NCBI RefSeq assembly: GCF_013282575.1
Contig: NZ_JAAAYE010000021.1
Span: 1-64,000 of the forward strand
Direction: 5' to 3'
DNA from: Paraburkholderia sp. NMBU_R16
GTDB lineage: Bacteria; Pseudomonadota; Gammaproteobacteria; Burkholderiales; Burkholderiaceae
DNA: 64,000 bases
Shown here: positions 47,831-57,508 of the stretch, piece after piece
Position numbering within the stretch: the stretch's first letter is position 1
Layout of the letters: each line of letters starts with the position of its first letter
Translations under genes and position numbers: made by a program
Notes under the pieces: model-generated
Databases searched by the model: none
Seen by the model: only the letters and a program-made list of their open reading frames with translations
Told to the model about the DNA's origin: nothing

Positions 47831-47997
47831 CTACACGTGCTCCTGAGTTGTTTCTTGGGCGTGGTTTGGTCGGCCTACATGCCTTCGCCACGCGGCGACG
47901 GCCATGATCGCGCAAATCCGCTTCTCGCGCGAGCCACCGTGCGACGCGCGTCGATGATTTCTCGACATGCCGGAGCCTCTTCGCTCGAAGACCGGCA

Positions 47998-49464
47998 TCA
48001 CCGCTTGGCCACATCGAACCAGCTTTCCGTACGCCCATATAAATCGAGAAACCGCGCATATCGCGCGGCCAGCGCCGCATCGCCGCTCGGGCTCGCCACT
48101 GGCTCGGCGGGCGGCGCAAGCGCCGGCAGGTCCGCTTCGCGCCAGTGGCCGCTCGCCAGCCCCGCGATCAGTCCCGCACCGCGAGCGCCGACGTTGGGGC
48201 AATCCACAGCGTCGAGTTCGGCATCGAGCGCATCGGCAAGCAATTGCCGCCAGCGCGGATCGACCGAGCCGCCACCCGCCAGCCGCAAGCGATCGACCTC
48301 GCGCCCCGGTTGCGGCGGACTTTGCCCCGCATCGGCGCGGATCGCATCGAGCCCCGCACGCAGCGCGAATGCGACGCCTTCGAACGCCGCGCGCATCATC
48401 GTGCCGCGTGTGTCGTCGAGGCCGAGGCCTAGCCAGCCGCCGCGCGCGGCCGGGTTCATCCAGGGCGAGCGCTCGCCGCTCAGGTAAGGCAGGAATGTCA
48501 CGGCTGAGCGTGTCGTCTCCGTGCTGGTCAGGCCGAACGCGTCCGCATAGGCAGCGGGCCAGTCAACGTAACCGAGCCAGGCGCGCACGTGCTCGAGCGC
48601 GACACCCACGTTCTGCATCGCCGCCATGCGGTACCACTGCCCCGTTGCCGTCCGATAGCGATGCAACCCGCGTGCGGGCCGGGGCTCGTTCGTCGCCAGA
48701 ACCACGATCTGCCCTCCGCTGCCCGTGGTCACGAGCGCATCTCCGTCGTGCGCGAGGCCGCTGCCGAGTGCGGCGCTCGCCGTGTCGGCCGCACCCACCG
48801 CGAGCGGAATGCCGGCTGGCAGACCGAGCGAGCGCGCCGCCTCGGCCGATAGTTCGCCCGCCGCCGCATACGAATGAGGCGCGAGCGGCGCGAACCACTG
48901 GCGCGGCAACCCAAGTGCGGCAATGCGCTCGTCGTCCCACGCCCCCGAAGCATCGGTAAGCGCGGTTGCGCAGGCGTCCGACGGATCGCTGAGTGCGGCT
49001 CCGCCCAATGCCACGCGCAGCCAATCCTTCGGTTGCAACGCCCAGCGCGTCGCGGCCACCGCCCTCGGCTCGTTTTCCACGATCCACCGTAAGAGCGGCC
49101 CCGCCATGCCGGGCGCGACGGGGTTGGGCTGCGGCTCGGGCCACGCATCGAGTAAGCCCGCGGCGCGCGTGTCGGGCCAGAGCATCGCCGGGCGCACTGC
49201 GCGGCCCTGCTCGTCCGTCAGTACCACGCCGTGCATCTGGCCCGCGATGCCGATGGCTTTAACGCCTGCCCGCTCCTCGTGTGGCAGAGCCGCCGCGGCG
49301 TCGATGAGGGCTCGCCACCACGCCTCGACCGGGGTTTGCGCCCATCCGGGCTGCGGTGTCTCGACCGCATAGGCCGCGCCGGACGCGGCCCGTTCGTGCC
49401 CGTCTTCGTCGAGGATCGCAAGCTTGAGCGAGGCGGTGCCAAGGTCGATACCGAGAAATCGCAT
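47998..49464 (-). CDS. FGGY-family kinase, xylulokinase-like
   Basis: This 488-residue sugar kinase has MRFLGIDLGTASLKLAILDEDG, GIAGQMHGVVLTDEQGRAVRPAMLWPDTRAA in pieces, LQPKDWLRVALGG, DPSDACATALTDASG, GAADTASAALG and LRLAGGGSVDPRWRQLLADAL. It is a xylulokinase paralogue of the enzyme at 35680-37170, with clearly different sequence. No sugar transporter or dehydrogenase adjoins it. It lies 167 bases upstream of adhC on the same strand. Substrate is uncertain. Confidence 0.85.
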   Translation of the reverse strand: MRFLGIDLGTASLKLAILDEDGHERAASGAAYAVETPQPGWAQTPVEAWWRALIDAAAALPHEERAGVKAIGIAGQMHGVVLTDEQGRAVRPAMLWPDTRAAGLLDAWPEPQPNPVAPGMAGPLLRWIVENEPRAVAATRWALQPKDWLRVALGGAALSDPSDACATALTDASGAWDDERIAALGLPRQWFAPLAPHSYAAAGELSAEAARSLGLPAGIPLAVGAADTASAALGSGLAHDGDALVTTGSGGQIVVLATNEPRPARGLHRYRTATGQWYRMAAMQNVGVALEHVRAWLGYVDWPAAYADAFGLTSTETTRSAVTFLPYLSGERSPWMNPAARGGWLGLGLDDTRGTMMRAAFEGVAFALRAGLDAIRADAGQSPPQPGREVDRLRLAGGGSVDPRWRQLLADALDAELDAVDCPNVGARGAGLIAGLASGHWREADLPALAPPAEPVASPSGDAALAARYARFLDLYGRTESWFDVAKR

Positions 49465-50056
49465 GGTGAAGGAAACCGGTTTTTTGGAGCGGATGGGGGT
49501 TGGCGCGGCGCGGGAACGGCGAGCGCAACACATGATAGCGGGTGCCGTCAGGCTGCACCGTGCAGCGAACCTCGAGGCCGTCCGTCGCACGGCGCACTCG
49601 CGATCGAACTCGATCTCCAACTCGAATCACACTGCGGTCGCGAACGAACGGCTGAGCGACGATATGTTCAGGACTCCGAATTGACCGGTGGGACAAATGG
49701 TCGCGCCATGTCCCTATTTTTTTCCTACTTGCGCCTACGACCTGAGCGGCCCGTCTGGTGTGGTTCTCAGGGGCGTTGGCCATTGATAGCCGCAATTCAT
49801 CAGATCTTTGAATTGATCGAATTAGACCAATTTAAGCCTTCATATCGGGGCATGCTACGCCGTCCAATGTCTTTAGGATTCAATCTACCGAGAGGTTCCG
49901 AGAGTCCTGGTCAAGTTAATGGATTTCCCGAATCTCCCTAAAGGGGTCGGCGTCGGCAGCCGTAAACAAGCCGAGAGGCCCATTGGTCCTCCCGGCGTGC
50001 TCGCGCTGCGATAGTCGCTGATTACTTCGGATTCCTAACTTTCTTTGGAGCTCACC
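49465..50056. promoter_or_regulatory. Intergenic region upstream of the Tad locus
   Basis: No gene is recognised in these 592 bp. Open frames here lack similarity and good ribosome binding sites. The segment from about 49700 to 50040 is visibly more AT-rich than its surroundings, suggesting a regulatory region for the flp operon. An inverted GGGACA...TGTCCC pair lies near 49690-49715. No clear sigma-70 hexamer pair was found. Confidence 0.5.
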
Positions 50057-50242
50057 ATGCTGCGTTTCATCATGTCCCTGTCGCGCGACGAGCGCGGCGT
50101 TAGCGCGCTCGAATATGCCATTCTCGCGGCGATCGTGGTTGCTGCGCTCGTCTCGGTCGGTACTGTCTTTAGCGGCGCCGATGGATTGTCGGCTCTGTTC
50201 ACCACCCTGTTTACGAAGATCAAGGCCCAGCTTCCCGCGTAA
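50057..50242 (+). CDS. flp: Flp-type pilin
   Basis: This 61-residue Flp prepilin is the major subunit of the Tad pilus. A short basic leader ends at Gly14. The mature start VSALEY has Glu at +5 and Tyr at +6, followed by one hydrophobic helix (AILAAIVVAALVSVGTVF). This is the prepilin-peptidase site of the Flp family. GGAG precedes the start. It heads the tad cluster. Confidence 0.94.
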   Translation: MLRFIMSLSRDERGVSALEYAILAAIVVAALVSVGTVFSGADGLSALFTTLFTKIKAQLPA

Positions 50243-50326
50243 GCGGTCGGATGGATGCCCGTTGCTGCACGCAGCCTCGGGCCCATCAGCAACTGGTGCG
50301 TCCTTTTGCCGCCAGGAGAGTTCGTC

Positions 50327-50893
50327 ATGGATCCGATCAAAGCGATGGCATACCTCGTCCTTGCCGTGCTCGCACTCTCGGATCTTCGCCGGCGGCGTCT
50401 GCCCAATGTCTGGGTATCTGCGTTCGCCGCGCTCTATCTACTGGAGGCGGCACTGAACGGCAGCGCGCTCCCGGAAATTGCCGCGCACGCCGCGCTCGGC
50501 GCGTTTTCGCTCGGCCTCGCCGCTGTGTTTTTTCGGCTGGGCTGGCTCGGAGGCGGTGACGTGAAGTTCGGTGCGGCCGTCTTGCTTTGGTGCGGCCCCG
50601 CTTACGCCCTCGCACTACTCGTCATCGTTTCAGTGTCCGGCGCCCTCCTCGGCCTTTCAATGCTCGCACTCGCGTTTGCACTTCGCCACCCCGCTTGCAG
50701 CGGTGTCGCCCGACGCACGACCTGCCTCTCCGCGTCCCGCGGCGTCCCCTATGGACTCCCACTCGCGCTAGGGGGAGCCATAGCAGTGCTGCTGCAGCCG
50801 ACAGCCGGTATTCGTGCCGTAGCCACGCTGCTGACATCCTCGTTCGGTCATCCACTCGGTCTCGCGCTAATCGGCCATGCGCGATTTGCCTAA
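50327..50893 (+). CDS. tadV: Flp prepilin peptidase (CpaA/TadV)
   Basis: This 188-residue A24-family aspartic peptidase cleaves and processes Flp prepilin in the inner membrane. The two catalytic aspartates are in LALSDLRRRRLPN near residue 18 and LGGGDVKFG near 77. About five to six hydrophobic helices are visible. The start at 50327 follows AGGAGAG. An upstream in-frame ATG is less likely. Confidence 0.9.
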   Translation: MDPIKAMAYLVLAVLALSDLRRRRLPNVWVSAFAALYLLEAALNGSALPEIAAHAALGAFSLGLAAVFFRLGWLGGGDVKFGAAVLLWCGPAYALALLVIVSVSGALLGLSMLALAFALRHPACSGVARRTTCLSASRGVPYGLPLALGGAIAVLLQPTAGIRAVATLLTSSFGHPLGLALIGHARFA

Positions 50894-50911
50894 CGAGAAC
50901 GCGCCGTCCCT

Positions 50912-51916
50912 ATGCCAAACATTCTGAAGCTTGCCGCGCTCATCGCCGTTGCCGCGATTGGTGCTTTCGTCATTCGCGCGCTGTTCATCGCGGCTTCGGC
51001 GCCCGGCGTTGCGAAGCCCGCTGCGCTCGTGCGCGTGCGCGCCGCAGCGGACGAGCTGCCCGACGGTCTGCTGTTGAGAGAGTCCGACCTCGTCTGGAAA
51101 GCGGTACCACGCGATCAGATCCCGGCCGGCGCGCTGTTGGAAGGCTCGCCCGAAGCCGGCGCAAACAATGACCTGAAAGGTGATTTGCTGCGTCACGCCG
51201 TGCATGCGGGCACGCCACTCGGCCTCACCGATGTCATCTTGCCCAGCGCGCCCGGCTTTCTTGCCGCGGCGCTCAAGCCAGGCATGCGCGCAATCTCGGT
51301 ATCTATCGACGACGTTTCCGGCAACGCAGGACTCATTCAACCGGGCGACTTTGTCGACGTGCTGCTCACGCAGCAAATTCGCGCCGATGCGGGCGTCGAT
51401 GTTCCGCCGGCGCGGGCTGTGGAATCCGAAACGGTTGCGGAACGCGTGCGCGTGCTTGCGGTCGGCTCTGCCTTCAAACGTCCGAAGGACGATGCGGCGG
51501 CCTCGACTACGAACGTGCGAACGGCGACTTTCGAAGTCACACCGGCCGGCGCGCAGTCGATCACCGTGGCTGCGCATCTCGGCACGCTCTCGCTTGCGCT
51601 GCGCAGCTTTGCGACGCGCGACAAGCACGGCTCCGACGCCGAAGACGTCTCACGCGCGCAAACGCCGCCCGTCTGGGCCGGCGACGTGTCGCGTGCGCTA
51701 AAGGCCGTGGCTCCGCCTGCCGCAACACCCGGCAGACCAGCGGCACAAGTCCGGCAAGTCATGATCTATCGCGGCTCGAAGGCCGAACTGGCAGGCGGCT
51801 CGGCACAAAACGGCGCACCGCCGGGCGGACAGCCGCTGCCGCCATTGCCGCCCGGTACGCCAGCGGGCGTGCCCGCCCGTACCGCAAACGAACCCGCTAC
51901 CCCTGCAGGAACATAG
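50912..51916 (+). CDS. cpaB: Flp pilus assembly protein CpaB/RcpC
   Basis: This 334-residue protein has one N-terminal membrane helix (LAALIAVAAIGAFVIRALF), then a SAF-type region (VRAAADELPDGLLLRESDLVWKAVP) and the CpaB core GMRAISVSIDDVSGNAGLIQPGDFVDVLLTQ. The C-terminus is Pro/Gly rich. It is a periplasmic partner of the outer-membrane secretin encoded next. Confidence 0.9.
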   Translation: MPNILKLAALIAVAAIGAFVIRALFIAASAPGVAKPAALVRVRAAADELPDGLLLRESDLVWKAVPRDQIPAGALLEGSPEAGANNDLKGDLLRHAVHAGTPLGLTDVILPSAPGFLAAALKPGMRAISVSIDDVSGNAGLIQPGDFVDVLLTQQIRADAGVDVPPARAVESETVAERVRVLAVGSAFKRPKDDAAASTTNVRTATFEVTPAGAQSITVAAHLGTLSLALRSFATRDKHGSDAEDVSRAQTPPVWAGDVSRALKAVAPPAATPGRPAAQVRQVMIYRGSKAELAGGSAQNGAPPGGQPLPPLPPGTPAGVPARTANEPATPAGT

Positions 51917-51923
51917 GACTCAC

Positions 51924-53366
51924 ATGGCCAGCCTCACACGCGCCAATCCGTTCGCACGCCGCGCACGCCATCGCCCGGCCACGCTCGCCGAACTCGCGAC
52001 GCAGCTCGCGCATTTTGGCGCGCTCGCCGCATTCCTTTGCATTGCGATGCTCGCCGGCGCGCGTGCGGCATCGGCCGACGAACCGGACGCATTGTCCGTC
52101 GCGGCGGGCGGTGGGACGATGATCTCGCTGCCCGAGCCGGCCGTGGCCGTCTTCGTGGCGGACCCCGATATCGCCGATGTCCATGTGCCCACGCCGCGTT
52201 CCGTTTTCGTGCTCGGCAAGAAGGCCGGCACGACGACGCTCTTTGCATTGGGCGCAAACAATCGACAAATCCTGCGCAAGACGATCAGCGTGTCCACGGA
52301 CACGGGTTCCGTTCAGCGGCTCTTGGATACGCGCTTTCCGCAGTTGGGCGTGCATGTGACGAGCGCGCCCGGCTCGCTGATGGTAAGCGGCTCGGTGCCG
52401 AGCGCGGCCGATGCCGACGCCGTCGTCCAGACGCTGCAGCCCTATTTGCACGCCAAGGAGCAACTGGTCAACCGGATGACGGTCGCGCATCCGATTCAGG
52501 TACTGCTGCGCGTTCGCATCACTGAAGTCGATCGCAACATCACGCATCAGCTCGGCGTCGACTGGAACGCGTTGGGCAAGAACGGCAACTTTTTCGGTGG
52601 CCTGTTCAACGGGCGCGCAATCTTCGACTCGACTACCAACCTTTTCAACCTGTCGTCGACGGGCGCGTACTCAGTGCTCGGCGGGTTCAAGGCTGGCGGC
52701 ACGCAGATCGAGGGCGTCCTGGACGCGCTCGACAAGGAAGGGTTGATCACGATGCTGGCCGAACCCAATCTGACCGCCGTCTCGGGACAAACTGCGAGCT
52801 TCCTCGCGGGCGGTGAACTACCGATTCCCGTTCCGCAGACCGGCTCGACGAGCACGATCACAATCGAATATAAGCCCTACGGCGTCTCGCTCAATTTCAC
52901 GCCGACCGTCATGGCGGATAACCGCATCAGCCTTAGCGTGCGCCCCGAAGTGAGCCAGATCGATCCGACGAACAGCATCACGCTGAACTCGATCGTCGTG
53001 CCCGCGCTAACGGTGCGCCGTATGGAAACTACGGTGGAGCTGTCGAGCGGGCAAAGCTTCGCCATCGGCGGTTTGTTGCAAAGCACGTCGAGCGATGTCC
53101 TGTCCGAGCTGCCGGGCCTCGGCCGGCTGCCGGTGCTCGGCAAGCTGTTTTCCTCGACGAGCTACCAGAACAACAAGACCGAGCTCGTCGTCATCGTCAC
53201 GCCTTACATCGTCGGCCCGACCGGCCCAGGACAATTGCACGGCGCGCTCGACGACATCATGCGCCCGAGCACCGACGTCGAATTCGCCGTCCAGCATTCG
53301 CTCGGAGCGGATCCGCTGTCGGGGCAGTCGCCTCGCCTCGTCGGCGCCGCCGGCTTCGTCTACTGA
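51924..53366 (+). CDS. rcpA: Tad secretin CpaC/RcpA
   Basis: This 480-residue outer-membrane secretin of the type II/III family forms the pore for the Flp pilus. A signal-like hydrophobic segment ends near ARAASA (residue about 51). The BON/pilus N-terminal region SLPEPAVAVFVADPDIADVHVPTP is followed by the secretin domain with PIQVLLRVRITEVDRN, LITMLAEPNLTAVSGQTASFLAGGELPIPV and FAIGGLLQSTSSDVLSELPGLGRLPVLGKLF in pieces, then ELVVIVTPYIV. Confidence 0.94.
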   Translation: MASLTRANPFARRARHRPATLAELATQLAHFGALAAFLCIAMLAGARAASADEPDALSVAAGGGTMISLPEPAVAVFVADPDIADVHVPTPRSVFVLGKKAGTTTLFALGANNRQILRKTISVSTDTGSVQRLLDTRFPQLGVHVTSAPGSLMVSGSVPSAADADAVVQTLQPYLHAKEQLVNRMTVAHPIQVLLRVRITEVDRNITHQLGVDWNALGKNGNFFGGLFNGRAIFDSTTNLFNLSSTGAYSVLGGFKAGGTQIEGVLDALDKEGLITMLAEPNLTAVSGQTASFLAGGELPIPVPQTGSTSTITIEYKPYGVSLNFTPTVMADNRISLSVRPEVSQIDPTNSITLNSIVVPALTVRRMETTVELSSGQSFAIGGLLQSTSSDVLSELPGLGRLPVLGKLFSSTSYQNNKTELVVIVTPYIVGPTGPGQLHGALDDIMRPSTDVEFAVQHSLGADPLSGQSPRLVGAAGFVY

Positions 53367-53383
53367 GCAGGAGAACCCGGACC

Positions 53384-53821
53384 ATGATGAACTCACGGCA
53401 CATCCTCATCGTTACCGTCTTCGCCGGCGCCGCGAGCATCGGCCTCACGTCCTGCATGTCGGCGCCGCTCGGCATGCCCGACGCGTCGGTGATCGGCTAC
53501 GTGCCCGGGGAAAACGGCGGACATGCGGTCCCGCCCTCATGCGAGGCACTCAACGAAGCGGCGCCGATGCGAGACGCCGGGATGCAACGCCCAGGTGTGG
53601 CGTTCGGCTGCGCCACGTATTCGAATCTCGCGGCAATGGTCGCACGCCCCGCCGATTTCGTGAGCCCCCGCCCATACGCCGGGGCTGACGCCCCGCTGGC
53701 CGCAAGCGCTGTGCGGCGCTACGAAGAAGGCCGCGCAATGCCGCTGAGCGGAGCCTATAGCGGCAATTCGGCGTCTTCCTCGTCTTCTTCGCCCGCGGCA
53801 TCGCCGGCGGGTTCACAGTAA
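53384..53821 (+). CDS. cpaD: CpaD-family pilus assembly lipoprotein (RcpB position)
   Basis: This 145-residue lipoprotein has lipobox LTSC with Cys24 and the CpaD hallmark FGCATYSNLAAMVARPADFVSPRP in pieces. It is shorter than typical CpaD proteins and ends in a Ser/Ala-rich tail. It lies between the secretin and tadZ, as expected for the small outer-membrane lipoprotein of Tad systems. GCAGGAGA precedes the start. Confidence 0.85.
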   Translation: MMNSRHILIVTVFAGAASIGLTSCMSAPLGMPDASVIGYVPGENGGHAVPPSCEALNEAAPMRDAGMQRPGVAFGCATYSNLAAMVARPADFVSPRPYAGADAPLAASAVRRYEEGRAMPLSGAYSGNSASSSSSSPAASPAGSQ

Positions 53822-53835
53822 CGGAGACGACCAGC

Positions 53836-55062
53836 ATGGGCGCTCACGAAACCAGTCTGTTCAAACGCCACGCGCGCCCTTCCGGCGCGGAGAAGCTCAT
53901 TGCGGTCGTCACCGACGCCACCAGCGCCGAGGTCATCAACAACGTAGTCGTCGATGAAGGCATCGCGACCTCGCACGTCACACTGGGTTCGCTCGACGAT
54001 GCAGTGGGCGTCATGACTGCGCTCAAGGAGTCTCCGCACTACCTGATCATCGATGTGTCAGGCTCTGCCATGCCGATTTCCGATCTCATGCGGCTCGCGG
54101 ATGTCGTGGACCCATCGGTCACGGTCGTCGCAATCGGCGAGCGCAATGACGTCGGCCTTTTCCGAAACCTGCTGCAACTCGGCATACGCGACTATCTCGT
54201 CAAACCGCTCACGGTCGAGCTGGTCAGGCGTGCGCTCGCCGCAAACGACGCGAGCACTTCGCCGCGAATGGGCAAGGCGCTGAGCTTCGCGGGCACGCGA
54301 GGCGGCGTCGGCGTGACGACGATTGCGACGGCGCTTGCGAGCCACCTCGCCGACAAGACGCGCCGCCGCATCGCATACATCGACCTCGACCCGTACGGCG
54401 GCGCAGCAGCCTCGATGTTCGGCGTATCCGCCACGAGCGGTCTCATCGAACTGCTGCAAAACCCGCATCGGCTCGACCAACAGCTGATCAACCAGGCGTT
54501 CATCGCGCAGAGCGATCGCTTGTTCGTCCTGGCCTCCGAACTACCGTACAACCAGGATTTTTCGTTGCGCGCGGGGGCGCTCTCCGAACTCATCGCCATG
54601 CTCAAGCGCCACTTCCATTACATCGTGATGGATTTGCCGCATCGGGGCGGCATGCTGATCGACGAAGCGTTCGAGGCAAGCGCGATGATCCATGTCGTAG
54701 CGGACCTCTCTGTGCACTCGACGCGCGAAGCGGCGCGCCTGTGCCAGTTCGCCGAAGCACGCGACGCGAATCCCGCGATATCGGTACTCGTAAACGAGTC
54801 GAGACAGCCCGTGCCCGGCCGCGTGAATTCGAAGGATTTCGTCGGTGCGCTCGCGCGGGGATCGGTCCATTCGCTGCCGTACGAGCCGCAGACGCTGGCG
54901 CTTGCCGAAAATCTCGGAGAGGCGCTCGCCAGCACGCAGCGTTCGCCGTTCGCAGCGGCGATCGTCGCGCTCGCCAACTCGATCACCGGCAACGAGGAAG
55001 CAGCGACACCGGCGCGCACACCCTGGTATCGGCGTCTCGCGCCCGCACGGAGGGCAAGCTGA
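53836..55062 (+). CDS. tadZ: Tad pilus polar localisation ATPase TadZ/CpaE
   Basis: This 408-residue MinD/ParA-like protein has an N-terminal receiver-like domain (residues about 20-130, VTDATSAEVINNVVVDE and LLQLGIRDYLVKPLT) and a deviant Walker A, AGTRGGVGVTTIA near residue 155. The usual GKT lysine is replaced by valine, an atypical P-loop known for TadZ. AYIDLDPYGGAAASMFG and VMDLPHRGG follow. Its stop overlaps the tadA start. Confidence 0.92.
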   Translation: MGAHETSLFKRHARPSGAEKLIAVVTDATSAEVINNVVVDEGIATSHVTLGSLDDAVGVMTALKESPHYLIIDVSGSAMPISDLMRLADVVDPSVTVVAIGERNDVGLFRNLLQLGIRDYLVKPLTVELVRRALAANDASTSPRMGKALSFAGTRGGVGVTTIATALASHLADKTRRRIAYIDLDPYGGAAASMFGVSATSGLIELLQNPHRLDQQLINQAFIAQSDRLFVLASELPYNQDFSLRAGALSELIAMLKRHFHYIVMDLPHRGGMLIDEAFEASAMIHVVADLSVHSTREAARLCQFAEARDANPAISVLVNESRQPVPGRVNSKDFVGALARGSVHSLPYEPQTLALAENLGEALASTQRSPFAAAIVALANSITGNEEAATPARTPWYRRLAPARRAS

Positions 55063-56513
55063 TGTTCGGCCGCCGCAACGGGTTGCTGAGCGCCGATCCG
55101 GCAACGGACACGGACGATCTGCCGGCCTCGCCGGCCGAGCCAGCGTACGCCGCGCCTGTGGCCGGAAGCTTGCGCGACGGGAGCGCCAGCACCGCGGCCT
55201 CCGCGGCAATTCACGCCCCCTCGGTCGCGAGCGTGTCGGACCGCCACGAAGCGGTCATCCGCTCCGACACATTCAAGACGATACGCACGGCGGTCTTCTC
55301 GTCGATGAATATGTCCGCCGCACTGATGATGTCGCGCAGCGACGTGCGCGCCGGCATCGAGCAGATCGCGGCCGAGACGATCGCACGGGACAGGCTGACG
55401 CTGACGCTCGGCGAACAGACGCTGATCGTCGACGAGATCGTCAACGACATGTTCGGCATCGGGCCGATCGAGCCGTTGCTGGCCGACGAACGGGTGACCG
55501 ACATCCTCGTGAACGGGCCCGATCACGTCTATGTCGAGCGCGGCGGCCGTCTCGAGTTGACGCCGTTGAAGTTCCGCGACAACGCACACGTCATCAACGT
55601 CGCGCAGCGCATCGCAGCCGCCGTCGGTCGGCGCGTGGACGAAAGCAGCCCGATGGTGGACGCGCGACTGGCCGACGGCAGCCGCGTGAACGTCGTACTG
55701 CCGCCCATCGCGTTGCGCGGCGCCTCCATCTCGATCCGCAAATTCGCCAAGCGCAATATCACGCTGGGCCGCATGGCGCAGCAGGGCAACATCTCGACGG
55801 CAATGGTCGACGTGCTGAGGATCGCCACCGCATGCCGCCTGAACGTCGTGATTTCAGGCGGTACGGGCTCCGGCAAGACGACACTCCTGAACGCGCTCTC
55901 GCGTTTCATCGACGAAAGCGAGCGGGTCGTCACGATCGAAGACGCGGCCGAACTGCAACTGCAGCAGCCTCATGTAGTCAGCCTCGAAACGCGGCCCGAG
56001 AACAGCGAAGGGCTTGGCGGCGTTTCTCAGCGAGACCTCGTGCGCAACGCGCTGCGGATGCGCCCCGACCGCATCATTCTCGGCGAGACGCGCGGCACGG
56101 AAGCGTTCGACGTGCTGCAAGCGATGAATACGGGCCACGACGGCTCGATGACGACGGTCCATGCGAACACACCGCGCGACGCGATCACGCGACTCGAAAG
56201 CATGGTGATGATGGCCAACGGCAATTTACCGCTGATGTCGATTCGCAGACAGATTGCGAGTGCAGTCCATCTGATCTTGCAAGTCGAGCGCATGCGCGAC
56301 GGTGTGCGGCGCGTGACGCATGTCACCGAGATCGCGGGCATGGAAGGCGACGTCGTGATTACGCAAGACCTTTTCACGTTTCGCTACAACGCAAGCGCCT
56401 ATGAAGAGCAAGTGCGCGGTGCGTTCGAATGCTCGTCGCTGCGACCTGTTTTCGCGCAACGGGCTATCTACTACGGACTCGAAGAGGCGCTGCTCGCAGC
56501 GATGCAATCATGA
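55062..56513 (+). CDS. tadA: Tad pilus secretion ATPase TadA/CpaF
   Basis: This 483-residue type II/IV secretion ATPase powers Flp pilus assembly. It has Walker A SGGTGSGKTTLLNALS (about residue 266), TIEDAAELQL (Asp box), the arginine-rich NALRMRPDRIILGETRGTEAFDVLQAMNTGH in pieces (Walker B) and TTVHANTPRDAITRLESM. The N-terminal 60 residues are Ala/Ser rich. Start 55062 overlaps tadZ (TGATG). Confidence 0.95.
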   Translation: MFGRRNGLLSADPATDTDDLPASPAEPAYAAPVAGSLRDGSASTAASAAIHAPSVASVSDRHEAVIRSDTFKTIRTAVFSSMNMSAALMMSRSDVRAGIEQIAAETIARDRLTLTLGEQTLIVDEIVNDMFGIGPIEPLLADERVTDILVNGPDHVYVERGGRLELTPLKFRDNAHVINVAQRIAAAVGRRVDESSPMVDARLADGSRVNVVLPPIALRGASISIRKFAKRNITLGRMAQQGNISTAMVDVLRIATACRLNVVISGGTGSGKTTLLNALSRFIDESERVVTIEDAAELQLQQPHVVSLETRPENSEGLGGVSQRDLVRNALRMRPDRIILGETRGTEAFDVLQAMNTGHDGSMTTVHANTPRDAITRLESMVMMANGNLPLMSIRRQIASAVHLILQVERMRDGVRRVTHVTEIAGMEGDVVITQDLFTFRYNASAYEEQVRGAFECSSLRPVFAQRAIYYGLEEALLAAMQS

Positions 56514-57508
56514 GACCGGTGGACGTCGTCACCGCCGGTGCATTCTTTGCACTCGTCGTGCTGGGCCTCATCGTGAGGTCCGTGCGTCAAATGGCGCGGC
56601 AGCAACCGGCCACGCGCATTCGGACGCGCATTGCCGAACTGGGTGACGAACAGCAGGTCGCCACGACGCGACGCAGCGACAAGGAAGGGCAAGACAAACA
56701 GCACGAGCTGCTCAAGCGCAAGCGCCGCCTGCCCGATCAGGCGGCACTGCTGGCCCCGTTCGTGGCGAAGTACGAACGCGTTCGCACGGTCGGCGGCGCG
56801 GCGGGCATACGGCTCATCTGCGTCGTCGGTGTCGTGGCGCTCGTCGCGTCGTTCGTCGGCGCGACGTCGTTCTCGTTGGGCCCGTTGGCGCGTCTCGCGA
56901 TTTCAGTCGGCGCGACTGTTATCGCAATGCGCGCCGCTTACCGATGGGTCATCGGGCGGTTCCGACTGCGCTTTCTCGCAGTCTTTCCCGACACACTCGA
57001 TCTCATCATTCGCGCGGTGCGCGCAGGCATCCCCGCGGTTCAAGCCATCTGCATTGCGGGCGTCGAAAGCGAAGAACCCGTGCGAACGACGTTTCGCACG
57101 ATGGGCGATGCACTGCTCGTGGGCGCGGAGCTGAAGGAAGTGCTCGAACAGGCGGCAGCGCGTTTGCAGATCGCCGATTTTTCGTTTTTCACAGTCTGCC
57201 TGATCCTTCAACGCGAAACAGGCGGCAACCTCGGGGAGACCCTCGAGACCCTGGCGGCCATTGTGCGCTCGCGGCGCGACATCCGCGCAAAGAGCAAGGC
57301 GTTGACGGCCGAAGGCAAGCTCGCCAGCAAAATGATCGCGGCCGTCCCGTTCGTGATCATGGGCGTGTTTTATGTCGTGAATCGGCCGTACCTCGAAGTG
57401 CTCACGAATACGCACGCAGGTCACAAGATACTGGCGCTCGCGGCCGGGTTGATGACGGCCGGCTTGTGGCTGATCAGCAAGATTGCCAACCTGGATACTT
57501 CGCGATGA
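56510..57508 (+). CDS. tadB: Tad pilus inner-membrane protein TadB
   Basis: This 332-residue member of the GspF/T2SSF family forms the inner-membrane platform. It has an N-terminal helix, a polar segment, a two-helix segment near residues 105-150, the core FPDTLDLIIRAVRAGIPAVQAI, and LILQRETGGNLGETLETLAAIVRSRRDIRAK, then two C-terminal helices. It overlaps tadA by 4 bases (ATGA) and tadC by 4. Confidence 0.93.
   Translation: MRPVDVVTAGAFFALVVLGLIVRSVRQMARQQPATRIRTRIAELGDEQQVATTRRSDKEGQDKQHELLKRKRRLPDQAALLAPFVAKYERVRTVGGAAGIRLICVVGVVALVASFVGATSFSLGPLARLAISVGATVIAMRAAYRWVIGRFRLRFLAVFPDTLDLIIRAVRAGIPAVQAICIAGVESEEPVRTTFRTMGDALLVGAELKEVLEQAAARLQIADFSFFTVCLILQRETGGNLGETLETLAAIVRSRRDIRAKSKALTAEGKLASKMIAAVPFVIMGVFYVVNRPYLEVLTNTHAGHKILALAAGLMTAGLWLISKIANLDTSR

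Noticed and set aside
49231-49941. Open frame running from inside the second kinase gene into the pre-Tad spacer
   Set aside because: The first part is antisense to the kinase. The rest has no similarity, and the region looks regulatory.
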